The notes beneath the pieces are model-generated. The model did not search any database. It saw only the letters and a list, made by a program, of their open reading frames with translations, and had not been told where the DNA came from. A stretch of DNA of 64,000 bases, from the NCBI GenBank assembly GCA_017535665.1, contig JAFXTS010000025.1:124001-188000 (forward strand), read 5' to 3'. Source of the stretch: Bacteroidales bacterium (lineage in GTDB: Bacteria; Bacteroidota; Bacteroidia; Bacteroidales; WCHB1-69). The position numbers were made by a program, and so were the translations under genes. Positions 53,923 to 63,393 of the stretch are shown here, in pieces; the first letter of the stretch is position 1, and each line of letters starts with the position of its first letter.

Positions 53923-55374
53923 ATGAGGAATGGGATGAGTCCGTTGGAGTTTGCAAGGATATTCAGGAATCAGATTCCGTTTGAGTTGACGGCATCGCAG
54001 GCGGTGGCGGGACGTGCGCTCACCGAGTTTGTGTGCGAGCCGGAAGGTCATCAGTTGTTCATTCTGAACGGATATGCCGGAACGGGCAAGACGACCTTGG
54101 TGAGCGCGTTGGTGCGGTCGTTGCAGCAGGTGCACAAGAACTGCATCCTACTGGCGCCTACGGGGCGGTCGGCGAAGGTGTTCTCGATTTATTCGGGCAT
54201 GAAGGCCTACACCATACACAAATGTCTTTACTGGGTGAAGAACAAAGACGGGATGAGTGTTTTCTCGCGCCGTCCGAACCGACTGGTGAACACCCTCTTC
54301 ATCGTGGATGAGGCCTCGATGATTGCCGACGGGGTGTCGGAGTCGTCGCTGTTCGGCAACAACAGTCTGATGGACGACCTCTTCTCATACGTTTTTGAGG
54401 GGAGTGGCTGCCAGTTGCTGTTGGTGGGCGACGGAGCACAGTTGCCACCCGTCAACTTCGAGGAGAGCCCGGCACTTTCCATTGAGTACATCCAGCGCAA
54501 CTTCTCACTGACAGCAGGACAGGCCACGCTGACCGATGTGACGCGGCAGAATATCGAGTCGGGCATCTTGCGCAATGCCTCTCAGTTGCGTCAGCGCATG
54601 GAGGACGAAGCCTTCGCTTTCCCGATACTTCCCGCTCCAAAATTCCCTGATTGTAAGCGCATTAACGGCGAAGACCTCGAGGAACTGTTCAATGAACTTT
54701 ATGGCCGTTACACGCCCGAGGAGATTGTCACGATCACCTATTCCAACAAAAGGGCATACATCTACAACCAAGAGATTCGTCATCGAATTCTGTACAAAGA
54801 GGAAGAGATTGCCGCCGGCGACTTGGTGATTGCCGTGAAAAACAACTATTTTTGGATCAAAGATGACCAAGAAGTGGGATTTATAGCCAATGGCGACAGT
54901 CTGGAGATATTGTCCATCAACAAGATACAGGAGCTTTACGGCTTCCGTTTTGCAGATGTGACCGTACGTTTGTGCGATTATCCCAACCATGGTGATATCG
55001 ACATCAAGATTATTTTGGAGAGTCTGACCTGTGAGGGGGCATCGTTAAGCAGAGCAGATTTAGAGAAATTGTATTACGCTGTCAGTGAAGACTATGCGGA
55101 CATTCCCACCAAGCGGGAGCGGTATGCGAAGATGAAGGAAGATCCTTTTTTGAATGCGGTACAGGTGAAGTTCTCGTACGCGCTGACGTGCCACAAGACG
55201 CAGGGCGGGCAGTGGCCGGTGGTGTTGTTGGACCAAGGGCTCATTCGCGACGGGGTGCTCACCAAGAGTTATTTCCGCTGGCTTTATACCGCCATCACCC
55301 GAGCCAGTTCGCAGGTGTATCTGCTCAATTTTGCGGACAACTTCTTTGAAAAAGAAGGGGCTGACGAACGATAG
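53923..55374 (+). CDS. SF1B ATP-dependent DNA helicase (RecD2/Pif1-like)
   Basis: This 483-residue protein has Walker A NGYAGTGKTTLV, motif Ia LLAPTGRSAKV, Walker B IVDEASM, motif III LVGDGAQLPPV and a C-terminal UvrD_C_2 segment HKTQGGQWPVVLL...YTAITRA. These are AAA_30/RecD-type helicase marks, 5' to 3' polarity being usual. It is shorter than full RecD and has no N-terminal helix-hairpin-helix domain. Met at 53935 is an alternative start. Often annotated as exodeoxyribonuclease V subunit in this phylum, but recB/recC are absent. Confidence 0.88.
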   Translation: MRNGMSPLEFARIFRNQIPFELTASQAVAGRALTEFVCEPEGHQLFILNGYAGTGKTTLVSALVRSLQQVHKNCILLAPTGRSAKVFSIYSGMKAYTIHKCLYWVKNKDGMSVFSRRPNRLVNTLFIVDEASMIADGVSESSLFGNNSLMDDLFSYVFEGSGCQLLLVGDGAQLPPVNFEESPALSIEYIQRNFSLTAGQATLTDVTRQNIESGILRNASQLRQRMEDEAFAFPILPAPKFPDCKRINGEDLEELFNELYGRYTPEEIVTITYSNKRAYIYNQEIRHRILYKEEEIAAGDLVIAVKNNYFWIKDDQEVGFIANGDSLEILSINKIQELYGFRFADVTVRLCDYPNHGDIDIKIILESLTCEGASLSRADLEKLYYAVSEDYADIPTKRERYAKMKEDPFLNAVQVKFSYALTCHKTQGGQWPVVLLDQGLIRDGVLTKSYFRWLYTAITRASSQVYLLNFADNFFEKEGADER

Positions 55375-55428
55375 CCGCAGTTTTTTGATAAAAATTTTCT
55401 CAAAAGGTTTCTGTTACAGAATAATTTG

Positions 55429-55436
55429 TATTTTTG
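55429..55436 (+). promoter_or_regulatory. -7 promoter element before the YiiX-like gene
   Basis: TATTTTTG matches TAnnTTTG; the ATG at 55444 follows within 8 bases, so the transcript has a very short or no leader unless the start is later. Confidence 0.55.
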
Positions 55437-55443
55437 CCGCTGT

Positions 55444-56085
55444 ATGAGAAGGAACCCAAAAGCCCTATATTGCTTCATCTTGGTGAATGTGCTGATGCTG
55501 AGTGCCGTGTTGTGCACACTCATGGCGGCATGTTCCAAGTCGGCAAATACGACCGAACGGGTGCAGTACGACACGGTGGGTTTGCGCAATGGCGACCTGT
55601 TGTTTCGGAACGGCTGTGGGTACGAGAGTCATGTGGTGACGAACATGAGTGCGGGCGACTACTCGCATATCGGGATAGCCTACCGCACGGCGGAGGGGTG
55701 GTGTGTGATTCACGCGGTGCCGGGCGAGGCGGAGGAGGGTGAGCCGGAGGTGCTCAAGTGTGAGTCCATTGCCGAGTTCTATCGTTGCGACAGGGCGAAG
55801 GCGGGGGCTTGTGCGCGGGTGCACTGTGCTGATTCTTTGGCAGATGCAGCGGCTCGTCATGCGATGCGGTTGGTGGAGCGCCGGGTGGAATTTGACAACG
55901 ACTACGACCTTGAGGACAGCAGCCAGTTGTATTGCACCGAGTTGGTTCGGCTGGTGTATGCGGATTGTGGGGTGGACTTGTGCGAAGAGCGGCGGCACAA
56001 AGCGCCCATCATCGCCAAAGGTGAAGTCATTTATCCAGAGGATATTTGGAAGAGTCCCTTCATCATTCAGAAAAAAGAATTTTGA
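55444..56085 (+). CDS. YiiX/YebB-like permuted papain-fold hydrolase, lipoprotein
   Basis: This 213-residue protein has a lipobox (TLMAAC, Cys near 30). The mature part has the permuted NlpC/P60 layout: LRNGDLLFRNG, then the catalytic histidine in YSHIGIAY and the catalytic cysteine in LYCTELVRLVY. Members (family C92) are thought to be amidases or thioesterases. The active-site residues look intact. An approximately 45-base gap leads to the DUF4878 lipoprotein, and the two may be co-transcribed. Confidence 0.82.
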   Translation: MRRNPKALYCFILVNVLMLSAVLCTLMAACSKSANTTERVQYDTVGLRNGDLLFRNGCGYESHVVTNMSAGDYSHIGIAYRTAEGWCVIHAVPGEAEEGEPEVLKCESIAEFYRCDRAKAGACARVHCADSLADAAARHAMRLVERRVEFDNDYDLEDSSQLYCTELVRLVYADCGVDLCEERRHKAPIIAKGEVIYPEDIWKSPFIIQKKEF

Positions 56086-56129
56086 AACATATTATCAATC
56101 AACCCATTATTAACCAAATTTTTATCAAC

Positions 56130-56522
56130 ATGAAAAGAATTATTTTAGGAATTGCCGTTGTCATGGTCGCTGTTCTGGCAGCAGGTTGCACCCACAGTTC
56201 ACCAAAAAGCATTGCGAAAGCATACATCAATGCCCTCCAGAAAGGGGATGCTGAAAAGGCAGCTGACTGTTTCTATTATGAAGGCACCGATGAGGAGCAG
56301 GAACAAAGCCGCGCAACAATGACTGCCTTGTGCCAAAAGGGAATCCAGGGTATGGAAAAACGCCAAGGCATCCAATCATTCAGCTTCGGCGAAGTGGAGA
56401 TGGATGGTGAGACAGCCATTGTTCATGGTGTTGTAAAATATGGTGACGGCACCACCGACGAGGACGAAAAGATTGCCACCGTGAAAAAAGATGGCAAGTG
56501 GTATATTGACTCCAAAAAATAG
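56130..56522 (+). CDS. DUF4878-type lipoprotein
   Basis: The ATG at 56130 gives a lipoprotein signal (LAAGC, Cys near 20). The 130-residue product has the NTF2-like DUF4878 pattern SPKSIAKAYINALQKGDAEKAADCFYYEG, then IQSFSFGEVEMDGETAIVHGVVKYGDGT and the final VKKDGKWYIDSKK. Such lipoproteins are common in the Bacteroidetes envelope and of unknown role. An intrinsic terminator follows at 56543. Confidence 0.82.
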   Translation: MKRIILGIAVVMVAVLAAGCTHSSPKSIAKAYINALQKGDAEKAADCFYYEGTDEEQEQSRATMTALCQKGIQGMEKRQGIQSFSFGEVEMDGETAIVHGVVKYGDGTTDEDEKIATVKKDGKWYIDSKK

Positions 56523-56542
56523 TCATCCAACCCTCCCATAGC

Positions 56543-56568
56543 AAGGCCGGCATAAGTCGGCCTTTTTT
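56543..56568 (+). terminator. Intrinsic terminator after the DUF4878 gene
   Basis: AAGGCCG (56543-56549) pairs with CGGCCTT (56558-56564), followed by a T run. Confidence 0.85.
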
Positions 56569-56604
56569 ATTGACAAAACACCACTATTATTCTAAAAAAA
56601 TGCG

Positions 56605-56612
56605 TATTTTTG
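56605..56612 (+). promoter_or_regulatory. -7 promoter element of the glycosyltransferase gene
   Basis: TATTTTTG, 36 bases before the ATG at 56649. Confidence 0.65.
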
Positions 56613-56648
56613 CCGAATTAATGCAAAAAATCATCACACCACTCCATC

Positions 56649-57383
56649 ATGAAACTTTCCATCATCATTCCTGTATATAACGAAGAGAAGACCATCCATC
56701 TCATTCTTGATAAAGTATTGGCAGTAAATCTGATAGGTGGATTTACAAAAGAGTTGATTTTGGTGAACGACTGTTCGAAGGATGACTCTCGCGGGGCGAT
56801 TGCCCGCTATGCGGAGGCACATCCCGATGCGGACATCCGCTATTTCGACCAGCCCGTGAACAAAGGCAAGGGAGCGGCATTGCACCGTGGTTTCGAGGAG
56901 GCAACGGGAGATTATGTAATTGTGCAAGATGCTGATTTGGAATACGATCCGGAAGAGTACAACCTCCTCCTCCACCCTATTGTAGAAGGTTTCGCCGATG
57001 TGGTTTACGGCTCGCGCTATCGCGGGGGAAAGCCCCATCGCATCTCCTTTTTCTGGCATACCAAAGGGAACAAATTCCTCACATGGCTCTCCAACGTGTT
57101 TTCCAACCTCAACCTCACCGACATGGAGACCTGCTACAAGCTCTTCCGCGCCGACATCATCAAACGTATCGCCTTCAAGGAGAACCGTTTCGGTTTCGAG
57201 CCGGAGGTGACGGCCAAAATCGCCAAGATCGCCAAGCGCGAGGGCATCCGCATTTACGAAGTTGGCATTTCCTATTATGGAAGAAGTTATGCAGAAGGCA
57301 AACATATTGGTTGGAAAGATGGGGTGAGAGCCATCCACTGCATCATCAAATATAATTGGTTTACAAGAAAGTATTTAAAATAA
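56649..57383 (+). CDS. Family 2 glycosyltransferase (DPM1/polyprenyl-phosphate sugar transferase-like)
   Basis: This 244-residue GT-A protein begins [18 protein letters not shown], with the acceptor-site VNDCSKDDS, the [31 protein letters not shown] (DAD metal motif) and an RYRGGKPHR segment. It has no clear membrane helices. The pattern fits dolichol- or polyprenyl-phosphate mannose/glucose synthases that load a lipid carrier. The real donor is unknown. It has its own promoter and is followed by a T9SS cargo gene after 22 bases. Confidence 0.88.
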   Translation: MKLSIIIPVYNEEKTIHLILDKVLAVNLIGGFTKELILVNDCSKDDSRGAIARYAEAHPDADIRYFDQPVNKGKGAALHRGFEEATGDYVIVQDADLEYDPEEYNLLLHPIVEGFADVVYGSRYRGGKPHRISFFWHTKGNKFLTWLSNVFSNLNLTDMETCYKLFRADIIKRIAFKENRFGFEPEVTAKIAKIAKREGIRIYEVGISYYGRSYAEGKHIGWKDGVRAIHCIIKYNWFTRKYLK

Positions 57384-57405
57384 ATCCCTCTATATCCTTT
57401 TCAAA

Positions 57406-58620
57406 ATGAATTATAAAAACCTGTTCATCAATCTTTTAGCAACAATCGTCTTTGGGATTGCTGGAAGCATTGGTATGGCGCAGCCCACACCGGAGGCTTT
57501 CACCTCGTGGACCTTCGATGAGGCGGAGGAGCCGCAGTACTGGTACGGAACCTCTTTCATAGCAGGATTCGGCAACTTCAGCAACGCCGTGCTGTATGCC
57601 GATGGCACCCATGGCTCGTCGCAGTTCGCCACCGTCACCACCACCAACTATGCCCAGATGTTGAAAAACGACTGGACCGGCACAGAGCTGGGCGACCCTC
57701 GTGATGAACCCTTCGACGGCTATTGCTTGGGCATCAAGCACCCCAATTCAGCAGGGCGGCGCATCGTGCTCTCCACCCCCACCACCCTCTACTCCAAGAT
57801 CTCGCTGCGCTACGCTGTCACCCGTTCCAACACCGGTTTCAAGAAGATGATCTTCGAATGGAGTACCGATGGCAGCACCTACCATCTCATCCAAGAGAAA
57901 CCTTGCGAACCCCTTGATTTTGAGGTTCAATTTCTGAACCTGGAAGACCTCGCCGTACTGGAGGACCAGCCGATGATTTACCTTCGCATCACCGTGGACA
58001 GCATCCTCTCGACGGCATATCAGGGCAACATCAAATTCGACAACCTCACCTTCATGGGGAGCAAGTGCATGGACACGCTGGTGCTGCACGACACCATCAT
58101 CAGCGGGGAGAACTACTACGAGAACGGATTTTTCCTGCAAGGGTTGTATGGCGACGGCGAGTACCTGTACCAGCGGCGCGTGCGCTTTGTTGACCGCTGC
58201 GACTCGCTGTACCAGCTGCTGCTGTATGTGGATGACACCACCACCGTCATCCCCGACGATCCTGATGATCCGGAAGACCCGCCGATCGACACAACTGGCA
58301 TCCACGGTCTCACCCTTTCCACTCCCACCATCTTCCCCAACCCCTTCAACGACCAGCTGACCATACGTTCTGAGGGGAATGTTCCTTACCATTCCATCAA
58401 AATATTCAACAGCATTGGAGAATTGGTTTACTGCGATATTCCCCGACCACATGGTGGCATTCCAACGCTATATGGGGATTACACCATTGGCACAGGAAAT
58501 TGGCCAGCGGGCATTTACTTTGTACATATAGATGCTGGAAAGTCAAGTTGTATGAAGAAAATGGTGAAATTAAGTGAAGGGAATGGCATCAGAACCCTCT
58601 ATATTAGAATTGAGAATTGA
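57406..58620 (+). CDS. Secreted protein with T9SS type A sorting domain and unusual C-terminal extension
   Basis: This 404-residue protein has a signal peptide (...GIAGSIGMAQ), a jellyroll-like N-terminal domain (ASWTFDEAEEPQYWYGTSF ... about 20-220), a linker rich in Asp and Pro (VIPDDPDDPEDPPIDTT) and a type A sorting domain (TIFPNPFNDQLTI...GIYFVHIDAG...KMVKL). Sorting domains normally end at KMVKL or a few residues later. Here 15 more residues follow (SEGNGIRTLYIRIEN), the last ones encoded by AGAATTGAGAATTG repeats, so a repeat may have displaced the original stop. Surface display by T9SS is otherwise predicted. Confidence 0.78.
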   Translation: MNYKNLFINLLATIVFGIAGSIGMAQPTPEAFTSWTFDEAEEPQYWYGTSFIAGFGNFSNAVLYADGTHGSSQFATVTTTNYAQMLKNDWTGTELGDPRDEPFDGYCLGIKHPNSAGRRIVLSTPTTLYSKISLRYAVTRSNTGFKKMIFEWSTDGSTYHLIQEKPCEPLDFEVQFLNLEDLAVLEDQPMIYLRITVDSILSTAYQGNIKFDNLTFMGSKCMDTLVLHDTIISGENYYENGFFLQGLYGDGEYLYQRRVRFVDRCDSLYQLLLYVDDTTTVIPDDPDDPEDPPIDTTGIHGLTLSTPTIFPNPFNDQLTIRSEGNVPYHSIKIFNSIGELVYCDIPRPHGGIPTLYGDYTIGTGNWPAGIYFVHIDAGKSSCMKKMVKLSEGNGIRTLYIRIEN

Positions 58621-58652
58621 GAATTGAAAGGTGAGATAACTCGAATTCAGAT

Positions 58653-59060
58653 ATGAAAAAAAGACTTTTATTGGTTGTCGTAGCTCTGTTAAGCCTCACA
58701 AGCTGCACAAAATACAACTTCCACCGCCAGTGGCACGGAACTTATCATTACGTCTGCAAGACCAGTCATTGGTCCGGTGCTGGGCAATATTATCATGACA
58801 CAACCTATTATTCTGAGGGCGAATTACTTGTATCAGGAGTCAAAGGCAGCAAGGATGTATTTATTGCATTATTGCCAGACTCCTCTCACACATGGCAATG
58901 TGCTCTCACGGCAGACATGGAACTCAATTTAGTGGACAGCGAAATAGATTACAGAGGGTTCGGGGGCTGTTTTATCAGCCCTGACAGTTTATATTTTTTT
59001 TGCAGCAATTACAGTCCCGGCGGCGGGTACAACGAAGAATACAGCTGCAAGAAACAATAG
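58653..59060 (+). CDS. Small predicted lipoprotein
   Basis: This 135-residue protein has a lipobox (SLTSC, Cys near 18), then an aromatic beta-rich domain (RQWHGTYHYVCKTSHW, TTYYSEGELLVSG, GGCFISPDSLYFFCSNY) with paired cysteines. I recognise no family. It lies 32 bases after the T9SS cargo gene and its heptad repeats, and 62 bases before the dipeptidase. Confidence 0.65.
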   Translation: MKKRLLLVVVALLSLTSCTKYNFHRQWHGTYHYVCKTSHWSGAGQYYHDTTYYSEGELLVSGVKGSKDVFIALLPDSSHTWQCALTADMELNLVDSEIDYRGFGGCFISPDSLYFFCSNYSPGGGYNEEYSCKKQ

Positions 59061-59122
59061 TAGATTCATTTGCATATCTTAGCAATTTACTTTTTTAATT
59101 TTATAACAATAATCATTTAATA

Positions 59123-60712
59123 ATGAAAAGAATAGCAACCATCATTTTGTCATTGCTCACCTGCACGCTTTATGCACAGGTGGATTGGGAGTATGGAATC
59201 GACAACATGGAGTGCACCACCATCACGGTAGGCAAGAAGGCCTCGGCAGACGGCAGTGTGATGACCTCGCACACCGACGACAGCGGTCGCAGCCGCACCA
59301 ACATCATGGTGGAGCCTGCCGCCGACCATGCGGCGGGCGAGATGGTGACGTTGTACAAGCGCAAGGCTTGTCCGTCGGGCACCGCCCCGATGCCGACCTA
59401 CTGCTACGAGGAGACCGGCAAAATACCGCAGGTGGCGCATACCTACCAGTACCTCAACACCGCCTATCCTTGCATGAACGAGCACCAGCTGGCCATCGGC
59501 GAATCGACTTTCGGAGGCCGTAGCGAGCTGAAGAGCGACGTGGGCATGATCGACTGTCAGATGCTGTGTGCCCTGATGCTGCAGCGCTGCACCACAGCGC
59601 GGGATGCCATCCGTACAGCCGGCGCGTTGCTGAAAGAGTATGGCTGGATTGACGGAGGCGAGTGCCTCACCATTGCCGACAAGAACGAGGTGTGGCATTT
59701 GGAAATTGTAGGTCCCGGCAAGGGCAAGATGGGCGCCGTTTGGGCGGCTCAGCGCGTACCCGACGACCATGTGGGAGTGAACGCCAACGCCTCCACCATC
59801 CGCGAAATCAACCTGAAAGACAAGGACTACTTCATGGCTTCCGACAACGTGTACAGTGTGGCCGAGGAGAACGGCTGGTACGACAAAAAGAAAGAGACCT
59901 TCCGTTTCGCCTACGCCTATGCGCCCGACAGTCGCCAGCACATGGCCTGCCGCCGCAGGGAGTGGCGCGTGTTTGACCTGCTCGCCCCCTCGCTCAAGTT
60001 AGATCCCAACATGGAGAACTACCCCTTCTCGGTAAAGCCCGACTCATTGGTGAAGCTCTCCGACATGGTGCGCGTGTTCCAAGATTACTATGAAGGCACC
60101 GAGTACGACATGCGTAAAAACCTGACAGTGACCGACAAAGAGGGCAAGAGCGTGATGTCGCCGCTGGCCAATCCGTTCATGAAGAGCGACGAGCTGAAGC
60201 TGCACAAAATCAATGGTGGCTGGCACGAGCACGGCGAGCGCAACATTGCGGTATGGTTCACGGTGTATGCCACCATTCTGCAGTGCCGTGCCGACCTGCC
60301 CGACGAGGTGGGCGCGCTCTGCTGGTTCTGTCTCGACAACGTGGCCTCCTCGGTATATGTGCCCATCTACGCCAACTGCAGCGATCTGCCGGACGAGTAC
60401 GAGACCTGCGGTCGCGAGACCGGTTTCAGCCGCGATGCCGCCTGGTGGGGATTTAACCGCCTGGGAACACTTGCCTGCCAGCGTTGGGGCGACATGCGGA
60501 AATACATCGACAATGCCTGGAAGCCCCTACAGAAAGAGTTCTTCGACAACCAGACGGCTACCGAGCAGCAGGCGCTCCAGCTGTTGGAAAAGGACCGTAC
60601 AGCAGCCATCCGCTTCCTTACGCAATACACTAATAATCAGTGCAAAACTGCATTAGACAAGGCATGGCAGACTGGCGACCTCATCTGGACCAAGTTTGAC
60701 GGAGCGTGGTAA
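59123..60712 (+). CDS. Family C69 dipeptidase
   Basis: This 529-residue protein has a signal peptide (...LTCTLYAQ) and the Ntn-hydrolase nucleophile cysteine in NMECTTITVGKKASADGS (Cys31). The C69 core follows (HTYQYLNTAYPCMNEHQLAIGESTFGGR, VGVNANASTIREI). C69 dipeptidases release dipeptides from short peptides. The predicted signal peptide places it outside the cytoplasm; the mature chain must be trimmed to Cys31 by self-processing. Length is normal for the Bacteroidetes form. It fits an amino-acid-fermenting lifestyle together with kal. Confidence 0.88.
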   Translation: MKRIATIILSLLTCTLYAQVDWEYGIDNMECTTITVGKKASADGSVMTSHTDDSGRSRTNIMVEPAADHAAGEMVTLYKRKACPSGTAPMPTYCYEETGKIPQVAHTYQYLNTAYPCMNEHQLAIGESTFGGRSELKSDVGMIDCQMLCALMLQRCTTARDAIRTAGALLKEYGWIDGGECLTIADKNEVWHLEIVGPGKGKMGAVWAAQRVPDDHVGVNANASTIREINLKDKDYFMASDNVYSVAEENGWYDKKKETFRFAYAYAPDSRQHMACRRREWRVFDLLAPSLKLDPNMENYPFSVKPDSLVKLSDMVRVFQDYYEGTEYDMRKNLTVTDKEGKSVMSPLANPFMKSDELKLHKINGGWHEHGERNIAVWFTVYATILQCRADLPDEVGALCWFCLDNVASSVYVPIYANCSDLPDEYETCGRETGFSRDAAWWGFNRLGTLACQRWGDMRKYIDNAWKPLQKEFFDNQTATEQQALQLLEKDRTAAIRFLTQYTNNQCKTALDKAWQTGDLIWTKFDGAW

Positions 60713-60780
60713 GAATGCGGGGTGGATATATTTTTTGTAACAAATTTTATAAACATACGTAGGTTGAAAAGAAAAATTTG

Positions 60781-60788
60781 TATTTTTG
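60781..60788 (+). promoter_or_regulatory. -7 promoter element before 60817
   Basis: TATTTTTG, 28 bases before the ATG at 60817. Confidence 0.65.
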
Positions 60789-60816
60789 CCTGACGAAATC
60801 AACAAAATCAACCGAT

Positions 60817-61056
60817 ATGAAAATCAAAAAATACTTCATACTTCTTATCCTCTTGATTTTCTGCACTTCCGGCATCATGGCGGAGAACTGCAAGCCTGCT
60901 TATCGCAATGTGAGAAAAATCTCAAAGAATAAAAAAATGCAGAGCAAGCGCAGCAAAGCCTACAAAAAACGCACCTCTGCCAAATCGAAGAGCTCGCGTC
61001 CTATCAATACCACATACGTTGTAAGAAGCAAACGCAAAACCACCTACCATTACTAA
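60817..61056 (+). CDS. Small highly basic secreted protein
   Basis: This 79-residue protein has a signal peptide (...CTSGIMAE) and a mature part made up largely of Lys, Arg, Ser and Tyr (KNKKMQSKRSKAYKKRTSAK). No family is recognised. The start ATG at 60817 follows a good promoter, and the stop is one base before the start of the FG-GAP gene, so it is the leader gene of a two-gene operon. The basic, probably unfolded character suggests binding to polyanions such as LPS or DNA; this is inference. Confidence 0.6.
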   Translation: MKIKKYFILLILLIFCTSGIMAENCKPAYRNVRKISKNKKMQSKRSKAYKKRTSAKSKSSRPINTTYVVRSKRKTTYHY

Positions 61057-61057
61057 A

Positions 61058-63298
61058 ATGGGAAGATGGTCCCGATTGGTGGCACTCTGCACCCTGCTTT
61101 TAGCAAGCTCGGTGTTGCATGCCCAAACATTATACGATTTCGGATTCATCAGAACACAGCAGCCCCCTGTTCATCACGACGGGAGGCTGTTGCTTTTTTC
61201 ATGGGGCGGCGGAATTAACTCGGTAAGTTGCTCCCCCTTCGACCTGAATGGCGACAGTTATCCTGACCTTATCCTGTTTGAAAAGCACGGCAACCGTCTG
61301 CTCACCTTCATCAACAACGGTATCGATGACAGTTGCAGTTATACCTTGGCGTTAGAATACGCCCAGCGCTTCCCCACCCTGCACGACTGGGTGATCTTTC
61401 GCGACTACGACACCGACGGCCGGCTCGACATCTTCACCTACGGCACCGCCGGCATCACCATATACCATAATATATCTATAGGAACACAACTGGAGTTCGA
61501 ATGCGTGACTACGCAATTGCAGTCGGAGCAGTATGGGCAGCTCACGAACCTGTATGCCTCGCCCGATGACTATTTGGCCATTGAAGATGTGGATGGCGAT
61601 GGTGATTTGGACATCTTAAATTTTTGGTTATTAGGAAAATACGTGCATCTTCATCGGAATTATTCGATGGAAAATTATGGCGACTGCAACCATCTGAATT
61701 TCAAGTTAGAAGACGAATGCTGGGGACATTTTGAGGAAGGCGGTGAAGACAACAGCATTCTGTTGAACAGCAGTTGCGGGCGGAAGAGCGAGCCCACCCG
61801 GCACGTCGGTTCCACCATCGTGGTGCGCGACCTCACCGGCAACGGACTGCCCGACATGGTGCTTGGCGATATTGACTACCCCAACCTCGTGTTTTTGCAG
61901 AACGGTGGCACATTAGATGATGCACTGATGGTGGCCATCGACACGCTGTTTCCCAACCCAGAGCAGCCCGTGCGCCTCTACTCGATGCCGGTGCTCAGCT
62001 TCGTGGACATCGACAACGACGGTGTGGAGGAACTGCTGGCCTCCCCCTCCGACCCGGTACTAAACAAGTCGCAGGACTTGAACAGCGTATGGGGATATCG
62101 CATCAATGAACAATCTCAGTATGAAAAATTTACAGAGAACTTTCTACAAGATGAAATGATCGATGTGGGCAGCGGTGCCGCGCCAGTTTTCTACGACTGG
62201 GATGGCGACGGGCTTGCCGATCTGTTTATCGGCAACTATGGCCGGTACGAAGGTTCGGTGCTGATCAATGGGTTTCTCACCTCCTCCTTCATCTCGTCCA
62301 TCACCTATTACCACAACAGCGGCAGCGAGACAGAGCCCGCCTTCGAGTGGGTGACCGACGACTTCGGCGGCTTGTGGCAGTATGGTCTCATCGGACTGCA
62401 TTCTGCCTTCTGCGACCTTGACGGCAACGGCACCACAGACCTGCTGTGCGGCACCAGCGACGGGAATATCCTCCTGTTCAGCAACCGCAATCTGCCGCCT
62501 GCCCTCCCCGACTTCGAAGCACCCAACAGCGACTTCATCAGCCACGACTTCGGCGACTTTGCCAAGCCGCAGCTTTTCGACCTCGACCGTGACGGCCATA
62601 CCGACCTGCTGGTAGGCAACCGCCGCGGACGCATCGCGTATTTTCGTAACACCTCCAACACGGATATTTGTAATTTTCAATTCGTTACCGACACTTTAGG
62701 CGGGGTGGATGTGCGCGATGCAGAGTCCTCCTACTTCGGTTTCTGCGCGCCATGGTTCTTCCGCAATCAGGCTGATGAAACCGTACTGTTCTGCGGCAGC
62801 GAGCAGGGCGAAATCTTCTATTACCAAAACATCGACAACAACCTTACGGGGACCTTCGTGCAGGATGAAGTGGCCTGGAGTGAAATGGGAACCGACTGGC
62901 ACACCTACAACCGTGAGGGGCTGCGCACCGTGCCGGCCGTAACAGACCTCAACGGCGACGGCTATCTTGAAGTGGCTATCGGCAACTATGCGGGCGGCGT
63001 GACTTTGTTTTCTGGCACCACACCTCCGCCTGTCAGCATTACACAATATCCTACTGTACAATTCATTACATCAATAAAAGCATTCCCCAACCCAACCCAC
63101 GATCACTTTACCCTGGTAAGTGAAGGCGGCGGACAACTCCTCGTGACCGATGCCATGGGGCGGCTCATTCTGCGCCGTGAGGTGACGGAGAATGAATCCG
63201 TAATGGTGGGCTGCAGCGGGTGGCCGACAGGCATCTATTTCTGCGAAGTACGTTCTGACAGAGGCCGTCAAACCTGCAAAATAGTAGTGGTACGATAG
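61058..63298 (+). CDS. FG-GAP/VCBS repeat protein with T9SS type A sorting domain
   Basis: This 746-residue protein has a signal peptide (...SSVLHAQ) and about nine calcium-binding FG-GAP/VCBS motifs of the DxDGDGxxDL type (for example DLNGDSYPDL, DVDGDGDLDI, DWDGDGLADL, DLDRDGHTDL, DLNGDGYLEV), which fold as a beta-propeller. It ends with a type A sorting domain (AFPNPTHDHFTLVSEGG...GWPTGIYFCEVRSD...CKIVVVR). It should be exported by T9SS and anchored on the cell surface, where integrin-like propellers often bind ligands. It is co-transcribed with the basic protein at 60817. Confidence 0.85.
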   Translation: MGRWSRLVALCTLLLASSVLHAQTLYDFGFIRTQQPPVHHDGRLLLFSWGGGINSVSCSPFDLNGDSYPDLILFEKHGNRLLTFINNGIDDSCSYTLALEYAQRFPTLHDWVIFRDYDTDGRLDIFTYGTAGITIYHNISIGTQLEFECVTTQLQSEQYGQLTNLYASPDDYLAIEDVDGDGDLDILNFWLLGKYVHLHRNYSMENYGDCNHLNFKLEDECWGHFEEGGEDNSILLNSSCGRKSEPTRHVGSTIVVRDLTGNGLPDMVLGDIDYPNLVFLQNGGTLDDALMVAIDTLFPNPEQPVRLYSMPVLSFVDIDNDGVEELLASPSDPVLNKSQDLNSVWGYRINEQSQYEKFTENFLQDEMIDVGSGAAPVFYDWDGDGLADLFIGNYGRYEGSVLINGFLTSSFISSITYYHNSGSETEPAFEWVTDDFGGLWQYGLIGLHSAFCDLDGNGTTDLLCGTSDGNILLFSNRNLPPALPDFEAPNSDFISHDFGDFAKPQLFDLDRDGHTDLLVGNRRGRIAYFRNTSNTDICNFQFVTDTLGGVDVRDAESSYFGFCAPWFFRNQADETVLFCGSEQGEIFYYQNIDNNLTGTFVQDEVAWSEMGTDWHTYNREGLRTVPAVTDLNGDGYLEVAIGNYAGGVTLFSGTTPPPVSITQYPTVQFITSIKAFPNPTHDHFTLVSEGGGQLLVTDAMGRLILRREVTENESVMVGCSGWPTGIYFCEVRSDRGRQTCKIVVVR

Positions 63299-63344
63299 GT
63301 GAAAATAATTGCCGAAAGCGAATTCCCGATTCCGAATTAAATCG

Positions 63345-63352
63345 TATTTTTG
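63345..63352 (+). promoter_or_regulatory. -7 promoter element of asnS
   Basis: TATTTTTG, 41 bases before the asnS ATG. Confidence 0.7.
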
Positions 63353-63393
63353 CACTCTCAAAATTTAAACAACAAAATTCATAATAAAAGATA

